Counted from the first letter of the stretch, positions 31,373-38,048 are shown. The stretch: 38,939 nt of DNA from CAZYLZ01 sp964648335 (GCA_964648335.1 CAZYLZ010000012.1:1-38939), one strand, 5' to 3'. Numbers and translations: made by a program. Notes: generated by a model from the sequence alone, not told the origin.

Positions 31373-32674
31373 TTATTCGAACGCTTCGATCTCGGCACCG
31401 ACGAGCTTGAGTCGCTCGTGGAGCGCTTCGTAGCCGCGGTTTATGGGGTACACATTTCGCAAGATCGATTCTCCTTCTGCTGCGAGCATGCCGATAAGAA
31501 TTATGGTTGCGGGACGCAGTGCCGGCGGACACGTAATATCTGCAGCGGAGAGCGATGTTGGACCAGTGACATATGCACGATGCGGATCTGCCAAGACGAC
31601 GTCCGCACCGAGCCGATTTAGCTCGGCGTAGTAAAAAGCGCGGCTCTCGTACACCCAGTCATGGATGAGGGTGCGGCCTTTCGCCTGGGTCGCCGGCGGA
31701 ACGAAGAACGGCAAGTTGTCGATGTTGAGGCCCGGATACGGCTGTGCTGCGATCTTTTCGACAGGCGCTACCAGGTCGGACGGTTCGACGATGAGGTCCA
31801 CAAGCACGACACTCTTGTTCTCGCCGACATATTTCTGTCCGCGCGAGACCTTGAGCCCCATCTCTTCGAGCTTCAGAAGTTCGATCTCGAGAAAATCGAT
31901 CGGTGCTCGGCGGATAGTGAGAGCACCCTTGCAAGTCGCCGCGAGCGATAAGAAGAACATGGCCTCGATAGGATCTTCGCTCGGGATCGCTATTGCGTCT
32001 TGCCTGATTTCTTCGACGCCATGGATGACCAAAGTCGTGGTACCAATGCCATCTATGGCGACACCCAAAGTCTGTAAGAAGAAACAGACATCCTGTACCT
32101 GATAGTTTGCCGAACAGAACTTGAGAATCGTCTCGCCTGGAATCATCGCAGCAACCAAGAGAGCATTGATCGTCGCCGTATCGCTCATCTCGGTCATGAC
32201 GACTTCCGCCGCGTGCTTTTGCACCGCATTCACCTCGAACTCACAGACGCCGTCTCTCTGCTCGATCTCGATGCCGAGCTTTTGGAGCGCGTGCACATGC
32301 GCGCTAAATGACCTGTCTCCGAGCTTGCACCCGCCCGGACACGGGAGCGAGAACGTCGGCAAGTGATGCGCCAAGGCGCCAATCATCATACCGACTGACC
32401 GTGTCTTCTCGGCCGCAGCTCGATCGAGATTAGTGAGATCAAACGACGGCGGTGGAACAAGCTCGAGATCCTTACCCAGCCATGAAGCAGCAAAGCCCAT
32501 AGAGACCAAGACCTCGAGGATGCGGTTCACCTCTTCTATCCGAGGACAGTGCTTGATGGTCGTTTTCCCTTTGTTAAGTATCGCTGCACAGAGCAAACCC
32601 ATCGCGGCGTTTTTCGACGTATTGACGGTGACCTCGCCGATGATAGGACGTCGTCCCTGGATGCGGTAGTTCAT
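31373..32674 (-). CDS. murA: UDP-N-acetylglucosamine 1-carboxyvinyltransferase
   Basis: A 433-residue EPSP-synthase-fold enzyme that adds enolpyruvate from PEP to UDP-GlcNAc, the first committed peptidoglycan step. The catalytic SKNA segment is at residues 20-23 and the PEP-reactive cysteine at C116 in PGGCKLGDR. Cys rather than Asp at this position predicts fosfomycin sensitivity. Length fits the family (about 420). TATAAT ends 8 bases before the ATG, so the mRNA is probably leaderless or nearly so. Confidence 0.93.
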   Translation of the reverse strand: MNYRIQGRRPIIGEVTVNTSKNAAMGLLCAAILNKGKTTIKHCPRIEEVNRILEVLVSMGFAASWLGKDLELVPPPSFDLTNLDRAAAEKTRSVGMMIGALAHHLPTFSLPCPGGCKLGDRSFSAHVHALQKLGIEIEQRDGVCEFEVNAVQKHAAEVVMTEMSDTATINALLVAAMIPGETILKFCSANYQVQDVCFFLQTLGVAIDGIGTTTLVIHGVEEIRQDAIAIPSEDPIEAMFFLSLAATCKGALTIRRAPIDFLEIELLKLEEMGLKVSRGQKYVGENKSVVLVDLIVEPSDLVAPVEKIAAQPYPGLNIDNLPFFVPPATQAKGRTLIHDWVYESRAFYYAELNRLGADVVLADPHRAYVTGPTSLSAADITCPPALRPATIILIGMLAAEGESILRNVYPINRGYEALHERLKLVGAEIEAFE

Positions 32675-32727
32675 ACCGCCCGATTATAGCAGCAAACGGA
32701 TGGTGGTTTCGGGGACAAGCACGACTC

Positions 32728-32756
32728 TTGAAATGAAGGTTAATTTATAGTATAAT
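32728..32756 (+). promoter_or_regulatory. Promoter of the 168-aa membrane-protein gene
   Basis: -35 TTGAAA (32728-32733), 17-nt spacer, -10 TATAAT (32751-32756). Leader about 21-25 nt. Confidence 0.78.
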
Positions 32757-32783
32757 GCGCTCAGTCAAAAGAAAGGGACACGA

Positions 32784-33290
32784 ATGCCCGACATTCAAAC
32801 GATATTCATCACTACCCTCACATGGGCCTGGTGGCTCGTATACGGCCTCATGTACGTCTTGTACTGGACTTGGCCCCTGTACTGGATCACCTGGCCTGCT
32901 ACGGTCATTCTCCTTATCTCTGCTCGTGGCGAGTACCACAAAAGCGGTGGCGGTCCCACTGGGGCCCTACGTGCCTTCAGGTACGTGCTGGTTAATCTGC
33001 CGTCGACCGTTCGGGGCATAATCCGCTGGCTCCTCGTTCAGGGGCTTATGGTAACCCGATGGTCCACTGGCAACGATGTATCGTCGATGCTCCCGGAGCG
33101 CATCAAGAAGTGGCTGGGAGATACGCCCGGAGAGACCAAGTACGTCTATGTGAACGTGCCAGCAAAGAACGGGCACGCACGCACTCGACGGTCACGAAGC
33201 CTTGTCTGCGTAGTGCAGGCCTTCGAAGAGATCGGCACCGGCATGGTTGCCCTCGTGGCACTCGCCCTCGTCGTTCGGCTCTTTTCGTAG
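32784..33290 (+). CDS. Hypothetical membrane protein, 168 aa
   Basis: A Trp/Tyr-rich N-terminal hydrophobic region (about residues 8-46) with one or two spans, a basic amphipathic middle, and a C-terminal span (about 148-167). Between them a stretch with many Arg/Lys should face the cytoplasm. No family recognised. GAAAGGGA lies 6 bases before the ATG. It has its own promoter and terminator and diverges from murA. Confidence 0.68.
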   Translation: MPDIQTIFITTLTWAWWLVYGLMYVLYWTWPLYWITWPATVILLISARGEYHKSGGGPTGALRAFRYVLVNLPSTVRGIIRWLLVQGLMVTRWSTGNDVSSMLPERIKKWLGDTPGETKYVYVNVPAKNGHARTRRSRSLVCVVQAFEEIGTGMVALVALALVVRLFS

Positions 33291-33302
33291 CCGCATACAT
33301 AC

Positions 33303-33334
33303 CAGCCCCGCGACATGAACGCGGGGCTGTTCTT
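33303..33334 (+). terminator. Terminator of the 168-aa membrane-protein gene
   Basis: A 10-bp stem (CAGCCCCGCG / CGCGGGGCTG, 7-base loop) is followed by TTCTT. Confidence 0.85.
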
Positions 33335-33416
33335 ATATGCCGAACGGCGAGCTGCTAAGTTTTACGAAGATAAAGCCGATGCAGATGAATATAAACAGGT
33401 AGAGAAGGAATCTCAT
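33333..33416 (-). CDS. Putative 27-aa single-span membrane peptide
   Basis: ATG at 33414-33416 opens a 27-codon frame to TAA at 33333-33335. The peptide is MRF followed by an almost wholly hydrophobic stretch rich in Phe, Leu and Ile and a short polar end, i.e. one membrane span. TACTAT ends exactly 6 bases before the ATG, the same spacing as in the leaderless genes around it. It follows the EamA transporter on the same strand by 35 bases. Short frames arise by chance, so confidence is moderate. Confidence 0.42.
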   Translation of the reverse strand: MRFLLYLFIFICIGFIFVKLSSSPFGI

Positions 33417-33451
33417 AGGACAATAGTACCGCACTTAGACCCGTGCGCGTA

Positions 33452-34330
33452 CTACGCAAGCGCGAGCAGATACACACCCGAGATCATCACGGCACAAGCA
33501 ACCGATTTGCGAAGCAGATGGTCGTCACGGAAGAGTTCCCCACCTATAACTGTCGTAAACAAAACGGCGCTGCGTTTGACGGCGATAACGAGGCCCGCGG
33601 CCGCGAGCGCCATCGCATACGCCTCCAAGAGCCGGTAGGCGCTCGTGAAAAGAGCGATGATCACCACCCATCGCAAATCGAATCCGACGGTCCTGATTGA
33701 TGAAGTGAAATTACGACCACGAAAGACGTGGGCGATCACAGCCATATTGACGGCGACGCAGAGTTGGGCAAGCGCCAAGTACAAGAGCGGATCGATGTGC
33801 AGGTACCCAAGTATGGTACGGTCGATAAGCGCGGCGAATGCATACAGCACGACACCGACGAGCGTATAGAGTGAGTACTTGCTCCCGAACAAGTGCGCAA
33901 AGAAATCGCGCCATCGTGCGAGACGATCAGTTTCGAGGATATAGAGCCCGACAATAATCATGCCAATACCGATTATCTGGAAACGAGATAGCGCTTCGTG
34001 CAAAAAGACATAGGCCAAGAGCGCAGTGGCAAAAGGACTGAGCAACAAGAGCGGCGACGAGACGCTTATCAGCATATGCCGCATCGATTTAGTGACGAGC
34101 AGATAGGCTGTCGCGGCGAGGATGGCATTGAGCGCGATACCGCCCAAGAGAAGCGGTGTAACACCGGTCCATGGTTTTAAGAATAAGACCGGGAGCGTGA
34201 TGAGTGCAGCGACAAACGAGAGTGCAACGGCAAAATCGGTCGCATGCACACGCTCGAGGGTCTTTTTTTCGACGATGGTCGAGAGTGAGCCGAAGAATGC
34301 TCCTATGATGGCGTAGAAAAACCAGGTCAC
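33452..34330 (-). CDS. EamA/DMT-family transporter
   Basis: A 292-residue protein with about ten membrane spans in two repeated EamA halves; each half ends in the typical pattern of a Pro/Gly-rich span followed by a GxxxIxxGVYLL-type last helix (IIGIGMIIVGLYIL and ACAVMISGVYLLAL). DMT proteins move small metabolites; the substrate cannot be read. The start is GTG with TATAAT ending 6 bases upstream, a particularly clear leaderless arrangement. Confidence 0.82.
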   Translation of the reverse strand: MTWFFYAIIGAFFGSLSTIVEKKTLERVHATDFAVALSFVAALITLPVLFLKPWTGVTPLLLGGIALNAILAATAYLLVTKSMRHMLISVSSPLLLLSPFATALLAYVFLHEALSRFQIIGIGMIIVGLYILETDRLARWRDFFAHLFGSKYSLYTLVGVVLYAFAALIDRTILGYLHIDPLLYLALAQLCVAVNMAVIAHVFRGRNFTSSIRTVGFDLRWVVIIALFTSAYRLLEAYAMALAAAGLVIAVKRSAVLFTTVIGGELFRDDHLLRKSVACAVMISGVYLLALA

Positions 34331-34386
34331 CCAAGGATTATAGCAGTCGTTTTATAGCCGACCCCTCCGTTATCGTTCCCACATCG

Positions 34387-34440
34387 TGTGGGCATGGGGG
34401 ATGTTTGCGGGTTACGGAGCAAACATCCAAACTCCCAAGT
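34387..34440 (-). pseudogene. tRNA-Leu 3'-end copy 1 with inserted hairpin
   Basis: The segment matches the T-arm and acceptor 3' strand of the tRNA-Leu gene at 34638-34723, but the T-loop and 3' T-stem are replaced by a perfect 10-bp inverted repeat (GGATGTTTGC at 34399-34408, GCAAACATCC at 34419-34428) with a 10-base loop. Confidence 0.65.
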
Positions 34441-34456
34441 CTACATTTCTGCATCG

Positions 34457-34508
34457 TGTGGGCGTGGGGAATAATCGCGGAATTGGAGCGATTATTCGAA
34501 CTCCCAAC
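34457..34508 (-). pseudogene. tRNA-Leu 3'-end copy 2 with a different inserted hairpin
   Basis: Same arrangement as copy 1, but the 10-bp stem has an unrelated sequence (GAATAATCGC at 34469-34478, GCGATTATTC at 34488-34497) and a 9-base loop. Flanking tRNA-derived bases remain nearly the same. Confidence 0.65.
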
Positions 34509-34607
34509 CCTCGCGGCAGTCACGTATCATTTTTTGCTAAAATGTGCGCGACCCCGCCTCGCGTCGTCACGCTCCGGCTTGAGCCGGGACCCCAACCCCG
34601 GCTCACA

Positions 34608-34623
34608 CTTCTGAGACGTACGC
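34608..34623 (-). pseudogene. tRNA-Leu anticodon-arm fragment
   Basis: Sixteen bases identical to 34682-34697 of the tRNA-Leu gene, covering the CAG anticodon loop, lie between copy 2 and the intact gene. Confidence 0.6.
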
Positions 34624-34637
34624 CCATTTCAAAGCAT

Positions 34638-34723
34638 TGTGGGCATGGGGAGACTCGAACTCCCAAGTCTTGCGACATACGCTTCTGAGACGTACGCGTA
34701 TACCAGTTCCGCCACATGCCCAC
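34638..34723 (-). tRNA. tRNA-Leu (anticodon CAG)
   Basis: An 86-nt class II tRNA. The 7-bp acceptor stem is GTGGGCA/TGCCCAC, the anticodon loop CTCAGAA places CAG, the long variable arm folds as GTC-GCAA-GAC, and the T-arm is GGGAG-TTCGAGT-CTCCC. The discriminator is A, as required for leucine. CCA is not encoded. A promoter with TTGCTA (34857-34862), 17 nt and TACAAT (34834-34839) lies upstream. Confidence 0.93.
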
Positions 34724-34745
34724 AATGATTTGAAACTAAACTTTC

Positions 34746-34772
34746 AGGCCAATTCCGCCACACTCGCCCTGC
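34746..34772 (-). pseudogene. 5' fragment of another tRNA-Leu
   Basis: On the minus strand GGGCGAGTGTGGCGGAATTGG resembles the acceptor and D-arm of a tRNA-Leu, then diverges with no anticodon arm. It lies in the leader of the tRNA-Leu transcript. Confidence 0.5.
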
Positions 34773-34833
34773 ATAGCAAATCTTATTTGCGGCGCAGGGT
34801 GCACGCATACCACCATCCGTACGGTGTTCGAGC

Positions 34834-34873
34834 ATTGTACGCACCCCCGATTGCAATAGCAATCGGGGGTGTA
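34834..34873 (-). promoter_or_regulatory. tRNA-Leu promoter overlapping a 13-bp hairpin
   Basis: -10 TACAAT (34834-34839) and -35 TTGCTA (34857-34862), spacer 17. A perfect 13-bp inverted repeat (CACCCCCGATTGC / GCAATCGGGGGTG, 34842-34871) overlaps spacer and -35. It lacks a T-tract and is not clearly a terminator. Confidence 0.45.
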
Positions 34874-35030
34874 ATTAGGGACGGCCGCCTAGTGTTGCTC
34901 GCGCGCGTTGGCGCACATGCACTGATAGATCCTGATCTACTCCGTCGGGATCGACCCGAGCGAGCCACGCAAGGGTGGCATGGGGTGTCTTTATGTTATG
35001 CGCTGCCGCGTAACGCACTATCTCTTCCTT
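34874..35030. other. Non-coding stretch left of the gap
   Basis: I see no gene, promoter or RNA that I can support here. Open frames through it are short or cross the N run. Confidence 0.4.
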
Positions 35031-35130
35031 NNNNNNNNNNNNNNNNNNNNNNNNNNNNNNNNNNNNNNNNNNNNNNNNNNNNNNNNNNNNNNNNNNNNNN
35101 NNNNNNNNNNNNNNNNNNNNNNNNNNNNNN
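35031..35130. other. Assembly gap (100 N)
   Basis: Exactly 100 N, the usual placeholder for a scaffold gap of unknown size. Order and distance of sequence on either side are therefore uncertain. Confidence 0.98.
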
Positions 35131-35187
35131 CGTGTTTCTATCTGTGTTAGTTATACAGAAACCGTCACGGGATGCAATCGAACAGGT

Positions 35188-35216
35188 ATTAAAGAGCCGC
35201 ACGTACGTGCGGCTCT
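35188..35216 (-). terminator. Terminator after the PurN-like gene
   Basis: A perfect 24-base palindrome (arm AGAGCCGCACGT, 35193-35216) followed on the minus strand by TTTAAT, 10 bases past the stop. Confidence 0.7.
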
Positions 35217-35226
35217 GGTAACTCTC

Positions 35227-35937
35227 CTACATTAGCGACATGAAGAAGAACGGCGCTTCGACCTTTCCATCTACCAGCCGGACGAGCCGGTTCACCACCA
35301 TATGCGTGAGCCGCGGCTGATACCGATGCTCGGCCTCGTTGACGGCTTTCCCGATCGCCTCGGCAGTCATACCATGCTGTATTGGTACTCTAACCTCTGC
35401 AAATACCGGTCCTCGGTCGTATTCGTGCGTCACGAAGTGCATCGTGAATCCCCATGACGGATTTTCTCCGAGCTCACCACGGTCAAGCGCAGCCTTGACT
35501 GCCTCGTGTACTCGATGACCGTACATACCCTTCCCGCCAAACTTCCCGCCAAGTTGTGACAAGAGCGCCGGGTGAATATTGATTGTCGTCGCAGGATCGA
35601 AGCAGGTCAGGCGCTTGATGAAGCCCGAAAGCACGACGAAGTCGGCTTTGTATTTCTGCGCAAGTAGCGTGGCTCGTGTATCGACTACATCTTGCAACGC
35701 AGCCGCGTTGTCGAGCCCTGACGTCGGGAAGGGCCCCTTTAGATGCTCGAACGGGATTCCGAGATCGTTGGCATACCGAGAGACGCCTCCTTCAGCGTGC
35801 TCAGAGACAAAGGCCACGATGTCGGCTTTGAGCTCAGGGTTTGATCCCCGCGATTTGAGAACGAGATTTCGTGCACCCGAGCCTCCGCCTGTCTTGGTAC
35901 CCGATGCAAATACGATCACGTTCGGCTTTTGAGCCAT
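35227..35937 (-). CDS. PurN-like glycinamide ribonucleotide formyltransferase
   Basis: A 236-residue formyltransferase-fold protein. The N-terminus has VIVFASGTKTGGGSGARNL; the active site shows VVLSGFIKRL, NIHPALL with the catalytic Asn and His, and HFVTHEYDRGPV with the catalytic Asp. PurN transfers formyl from 10-formyl-THF to GAR in purine synthesis, a pathway usually missing in CPR. It could instead formylate a nucleotide sugar, although it sits outside the glycan locus. AAAGGAGU lies 7 bases before the ATG. Confidence 0.82.
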   Translation of the reverse strand: MAQKPNVIVFASGTKTGGGSGARNLVLKSRGSNPELKADIVAFVSEHAEGGVSRYANDLGIPFEHLKGPFPTSGLDNAAALQDVVDTRATLLAQKYKADFVVLSGFIKRLTCFDPATTINIHPALLSQLGGKFGGKGMYGHRVHEAVKAALDRGELGENPSWGFTMHFVTHEYDRGPVFAEVRVPIQHGMTAEAIGKAVNEAEHRYQPRLTHMVVNRLVRLVDGKVEAPFFFMSLM

Positions 35938-35968
35938 GTGCTAACTCCTTTGCTTTCTTGCCTGGAGA

Positions 35969-35998
35969 TTTGTACCACGCTGCGCAATTTTGTACCAC
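35969..35998 (-). promoter_or_regulatory. Direct repeats upstream of the PurN-like gene
   Basis: GTGGTACAAA occurs twice on the minus strand (35989-35998 and 35969-35978), exactly 20 bp apart, two helical turns. Each contains TGGTACAAA, similar to an extended -10. They may be tandem promoters or an activator site. Confidence 0.4.
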
Positions 35999-35999
35999 A

Positions 36000-36029
36000 A
36001 AAAGAAGAGGACCCATTACTGAGTCCTCT
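36000..36029 (-). terminator. Terminator of the cold-shock-domain gene
   Basis: A 7-bp stem (AGAGGAC / GTCCTCT) followed by TCTTTTTG on the minus strand. Confidence 0.72.
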
Positions 36030-36041
36030 GTAGTGAATTGC

Positions 36042-36737
36042 TTACGCGGCGACTTGGTGTGCGACCTCCTCGAACGGAAGTTCTGGCTGGTCTGTCTGAG
36101 TCTCCGCCTGGCGAAGCCCAATGATCGCGACCTGCTTGCCGCGACGACCGTCGCCGTAGCAGATGGTCACCGATTGGCCCTCGGCTAGTGACTGGATGCC
36201 CGCAGCTGACAGCGCCGTCATATGGACAAAGATGTCCAACGGCGATCCGTCGGCCTTGTAGATTCCAGCAACATTGACGAAGCCGAAGCCTTTGCCGTCG
36301 TTGAACCACTTAACCGTGGCGGCAACCGGGTCGCCGACGTTGATAATCTCATTTTTGGGCGAGATCGCGGGCGTCGGCTTGCACACCGAGGCGTCGACCG
36401 TGGGCTTTGAAGCCGCAGTCGGCGCCTTGGCTTTGGGCGCCGACTTCGGCTTGGGTGCAGGCACGGCCGAGGCAACGAGTTCCGGGGTCACCGGAGCTGT
36501 CACCTCGCCCTTGATCTTGATGACCGACGTACAGGTGGCCTTTTCGCCGTGCTCCTGGTACACCGAAATTTTCACCCAATCGCCGATGGCGATCTTACTC
36601 TTGACGACCGCTGGGTCCACCTTGAAGTGGACCGAGACGACCTGACCCATGTGCCAGTGCTGGACGAAGCCGAATTTTTTGGCATTGTCGAGTCGCGTCA
36701 CTTCGCCCTTGGCGTCGTAGGCGATGTAATTGGTCAT
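36042..36737 (-). CDS. Protein with two cold-shock domains
   Basis: A 231-residue protein. The N-terminal domain (about 8-78) is a degenerate cold-shock fold keeping KKFGFV; an Ala/Pro/Lys-rich linker (about 85-120) follows; the C-terminal domain (about 135-210) is a clear CSD with TVKWFNDGKGFGFV (RNP1) and DIFVHMTAL (RNP2). Cold-shock proteins bind single-stranded RNA or DNA and melt RNA structure. Normal bacterial Csps are about 70 residues with one domain. It has a consensus promoter with an operator-like repeat and a leader of about 45 nt containing a small hairpin. Confidence 0.85.
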   Translation of the reverse strand: MTNYIAYDAKGEVTRLDNAKKFGFVQHWHMGQVVSVHFKVDPAVVKSKIAIGDWVKISVYQEHGEKATCTSVIKIKGEVTAPVTPELVASAVPAPKPKSAPKAKAPTAASKPTVDASVCKPTPAISPKNEIINVGDPVAATVKWFNDGKGFGFVNVAGIYKADGSPLDIFVHMTALSAAGIQSLAEGQSVTICYGDGRRGKQVAIIGLRQAETQTDQPELPFEEVAHQVAA

Positions 36738-36788
36738 GATGGGAGTCTCCGATGCTGAGAAGCCGCACTAATTTGCGGACTGGGAAGA

Positions 36789-36817
36789 ATTATACTACTT
36801 TAAATGTAGTATGTCAA
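36789..36817 (-). promoter_or_regulatory. Consensus promoter with an inverted repeat in the spacer
   Basis: -35 TTGACA (36812-36817), 17-nt spacer, -10 TATAAT (36789-36794): perfect consensus, the strongest in the window. The inverted repeat ATACTAC / GTAGTAT (36792-36798 and 36806-36812) fills the spacer, as a repressor operator would. Confidence 0.85.
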
Positions 36818-36845
36818 GTCACTATTTTGCTTAGATTATGCCCTT

Positions 36846-37217
36846 TTACAGCACCTCGCGAAAGACAGCTTCGACATTGTTACCGTCTGGGTCGAGCACA
36901 AAGGCGGCGTAGTAGTTGTCGCCGTAATCTGGTCGAGGTCCTGGCGCGCCGTTATCCTTCCCTCCTGCCGCGATCGCGGCATCATAAAACGCCTTCACCG
37001 CTTCGGGGTCTTTAGCTATCAGCCCGACATGCATGGACGATACCGCATTGTCATCGCTTGTGACCCACAGCTGCGCTGCGCCATTTGCGCCGAAGCCTCC
37101 TGCTTTGTAGTCGGGAAAATCTTTGAGTAATTCGTACCCGAGCGGAGCCAGTGCCTTAGTATAAAATTCCTTTCCTTGTGCGTAATCGCTCACGCGAAGT
37201 GATACATGGTCTATCAT
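36846..37217 (-). CDS. VOC-superfamily (glyoxalase-like) protein
   Basis: A 123-residue VOC protein: IDHVSLRVSDYAQGKEFYTKAL at the start and FVLDPDGNNVEAVFRE at the end match the two beta-alpha-beta-beta-beta modules, with His, Glu and similar ligands at metal positions. It could be a lyase or dioxygenase; the substrate is not readable. TATACT lies 9 bases before the ATG at 37215-37217. It is a distant homologue of the VOC protein at 5219-5596. Confidence 0.8.
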   Translation of the reverse strand: MIDHVSLRVSDYAQGKEFYTKALAPLGYELLKDFPDYKAGGFGANGAAQLWVTSDDNAVSSMHVGLIAKDPEAVKAFYDAAIAAGGKDNGAPGPRPDYGDNYYAAFVLDPDGNNVEAVFREVL

Positions 37218-37246
37218 ATGCAACGTAGTATAGCAGTCGTCATGGT

Positions 37247-37276
37247 TAAAAAAGAAGGGCCGGTGTTACCAGCCCC
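37247..37276 (-). terminator. Terminator of the 85-aa orphan
   Basis: A 7-bp stem (GGGCTGG / CCGGCCC with one G-U pair, 5-base loop) followed by TTCTTTTTT on the minus strand. Confidence 0.78.
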
Positions 37277-37277
37277 T

Positions 37278-37535
37278 TTATGAGAGCATACGCAGTCCTT
37301 GTGCGACCGGGACCGTGGTCTTTACGAAGCGAATTTCGACCTCTTGATCCTTCGAAAGCTGGTCGAGCCCGGAAGCCGCTATGGTATTCCAGTCGACACT
37401 TACGATGTCTCCGGTTCGGGTAAGTACCCACCCCAGACGCATGTGCCCGTTGTAGTGAATGACCCTGGCCTGCTTCCAGGCCAGTTCGACAAAGCTGACT
37501 GCCGCAGATTCGACAAGTATCTCGGATGCGATCAT
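37278..37535 (-). CDS. Hypothetical protein, 85 aa
   Basis: A small soluble protein with alternating hydrophobic pattern suggesting a beta-rich fold; no family recognised. I chose the ATG at 37533-37535 because GGGAGG lies 6 bases upstream, rather than the longer frame. It is of the leadered class with its own terminator. Confidence 0.65.
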   Translation of the reverse strand: MIASEILVESAAVSFVELAWKQARVIHYNGHMRLGWVLTRTGDIVSVDWNTIAASGLDQLSKDQEVEIRFVKTTVPVAQGLRMLS

Positions 37536-37609
37536 GAAAACCTCCCTTGTTGGCTTACCTAGTTCTTTTTTACGGCACAAACATGAAGCGGTCCTGAAGA
37601 ATCACATAG

Positions 37610-37643
37610 ACAAAAAGGACTGGCGCAGGCCAGTCCTTTTTGT
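37610..37643. terminator. Bidirectional terminator-like hairpin
   Basis: A 15-bp stem (ACAAAAAGGACTGGC / GCCAGTCCTTTTTGT, loop GCAG) with A and T tracts inside the arms, so it can act on both strands. Confidence 0.8.
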
Positions 37644-37648
37644 CTTCG

Positions 37649-37775
37649 GTGCGCGCGGAAGGATTCTGGTAAGAGCTCAGAATTTCGCCGTCGCGAAATC
37701 CTTCCCCTCACCCCTGCTCGACGCGACCCATGCTGCCGCATGGGTGCCCGCGCTCACTTTCGAATCCTTCCGCGC
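37649..37775. repeat. Mini-element bounded by copies of the tRNA-Ile 3' end
   Basis: An 18-bp copy of the tRNA-Ile end (37649-37666, identical to 37823-37840) and an inverted 14-bp copy (GAATCCTTCCGCGC, 37762-37775) bound about 95 bases. Inside lie hairpins ACCCATGC/GCATGGGT and TTCGC-CGTC-GCGAA. I see no gene inside. Confidence 0.55.
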
Positions 37776-37789
37776 TGCTAAACAAACAA

Positions 37790-37820
37790 CCCGAAGGACA
37801 TGCCTTCGGGTCGTTTTTTT
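37790..37820. terminator. Terminator next to tRNA-Ile
   Basis: A 9-bp stem (ACCCGAAGG / CCTTCGGGT, 5-base loop). On the plus strand CGTTTTTTT follows; on the minus strand TGTTTGTTT follows, fitting termination of the tRNA transcript. Confidence 0.8.
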
Positions 37821-37823
37821 TAG

Positions 37824-37896
37824 TGCGCGCGGAAGGATTCGAACCTTCGACCGCTCGAGTATCAGTCGAGTGCTCTACCAACTGAGCTACACGCGC
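37824..37896 (-). tRNA. tRNA-Ile (anticodon GAT)
   Basis: A 73-nt tRNA. Acceptor GCGCGTG/CGCGCGC with one G-U pair, D-arm GCTCAGTTGGTAGAGC, anticodon loop CTGATAC (GAT), T-arm GAAGG-TTCGAAT-CCTTC, discriminator A, no encoded CCA. Its promoter is TTGAGA (37958-37963), 17 nt, TAGGAT (37935-37940). It lies about 0.8 kb downstream of 16S rRNA on the same strand but with its own promoter. Confidence 0.95.
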
Positions 37897-37934
37897 ATAG
37901 TTGCGCCAAACACATCCAAGGGCGTAACGGGTGC

Positions 37935-37963
37935 ATCCTATCAGAAATGTGGCGTAATCTCAA
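37935..37963 (-). promoter_or_regulatory. Promoter of tRNA-Ile
   Basis: -35 TTGAGA (37958-37963), 17-nt spacer, -10 TAGGAT (37935-37940), minus strand. Confidence 0.65.
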
Positions 37964-37988
37964 ATCAGGAACACAAAGAACAAATGTC

Positions 37989-38016
37989 TTGCATTATTTG
38001 AAACTCAGAGTATAAA
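37989..38016 (+). promoter_or_regulatory. Promoter of the 95-aa orphan
   Basis: -35 TTGCAT (37989-37994), 16-nt spacer, -10 TATAAA (38011-38016). Confidence 0.65.
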
Positions 38017-38048
38017 AATCAGAGAGTAACAGCGAGCGAGGTATGATC

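Noticed and set aside
35031..35130. Low-complexity feature
   Set aside because: The run is exactly 100 N and is a scaffold gap, not biology.
34637..35221. Open frame of 194 codons crossing tRNA-Leu and the N gap
   Set aside because: It starts within the antisense of the tRNA (MWAWGDSNSQ is a known tRNA-derived false peptide) and continues through 100 N.
37559..37741. 60-codon minus-strand frame downstream of tRNA-Ile
   Set aside because: It lies within the tRNA-derived repeats and two hairpins, has no ribosome-binding site or -10 at the start, and is Arg-rich without pattern.
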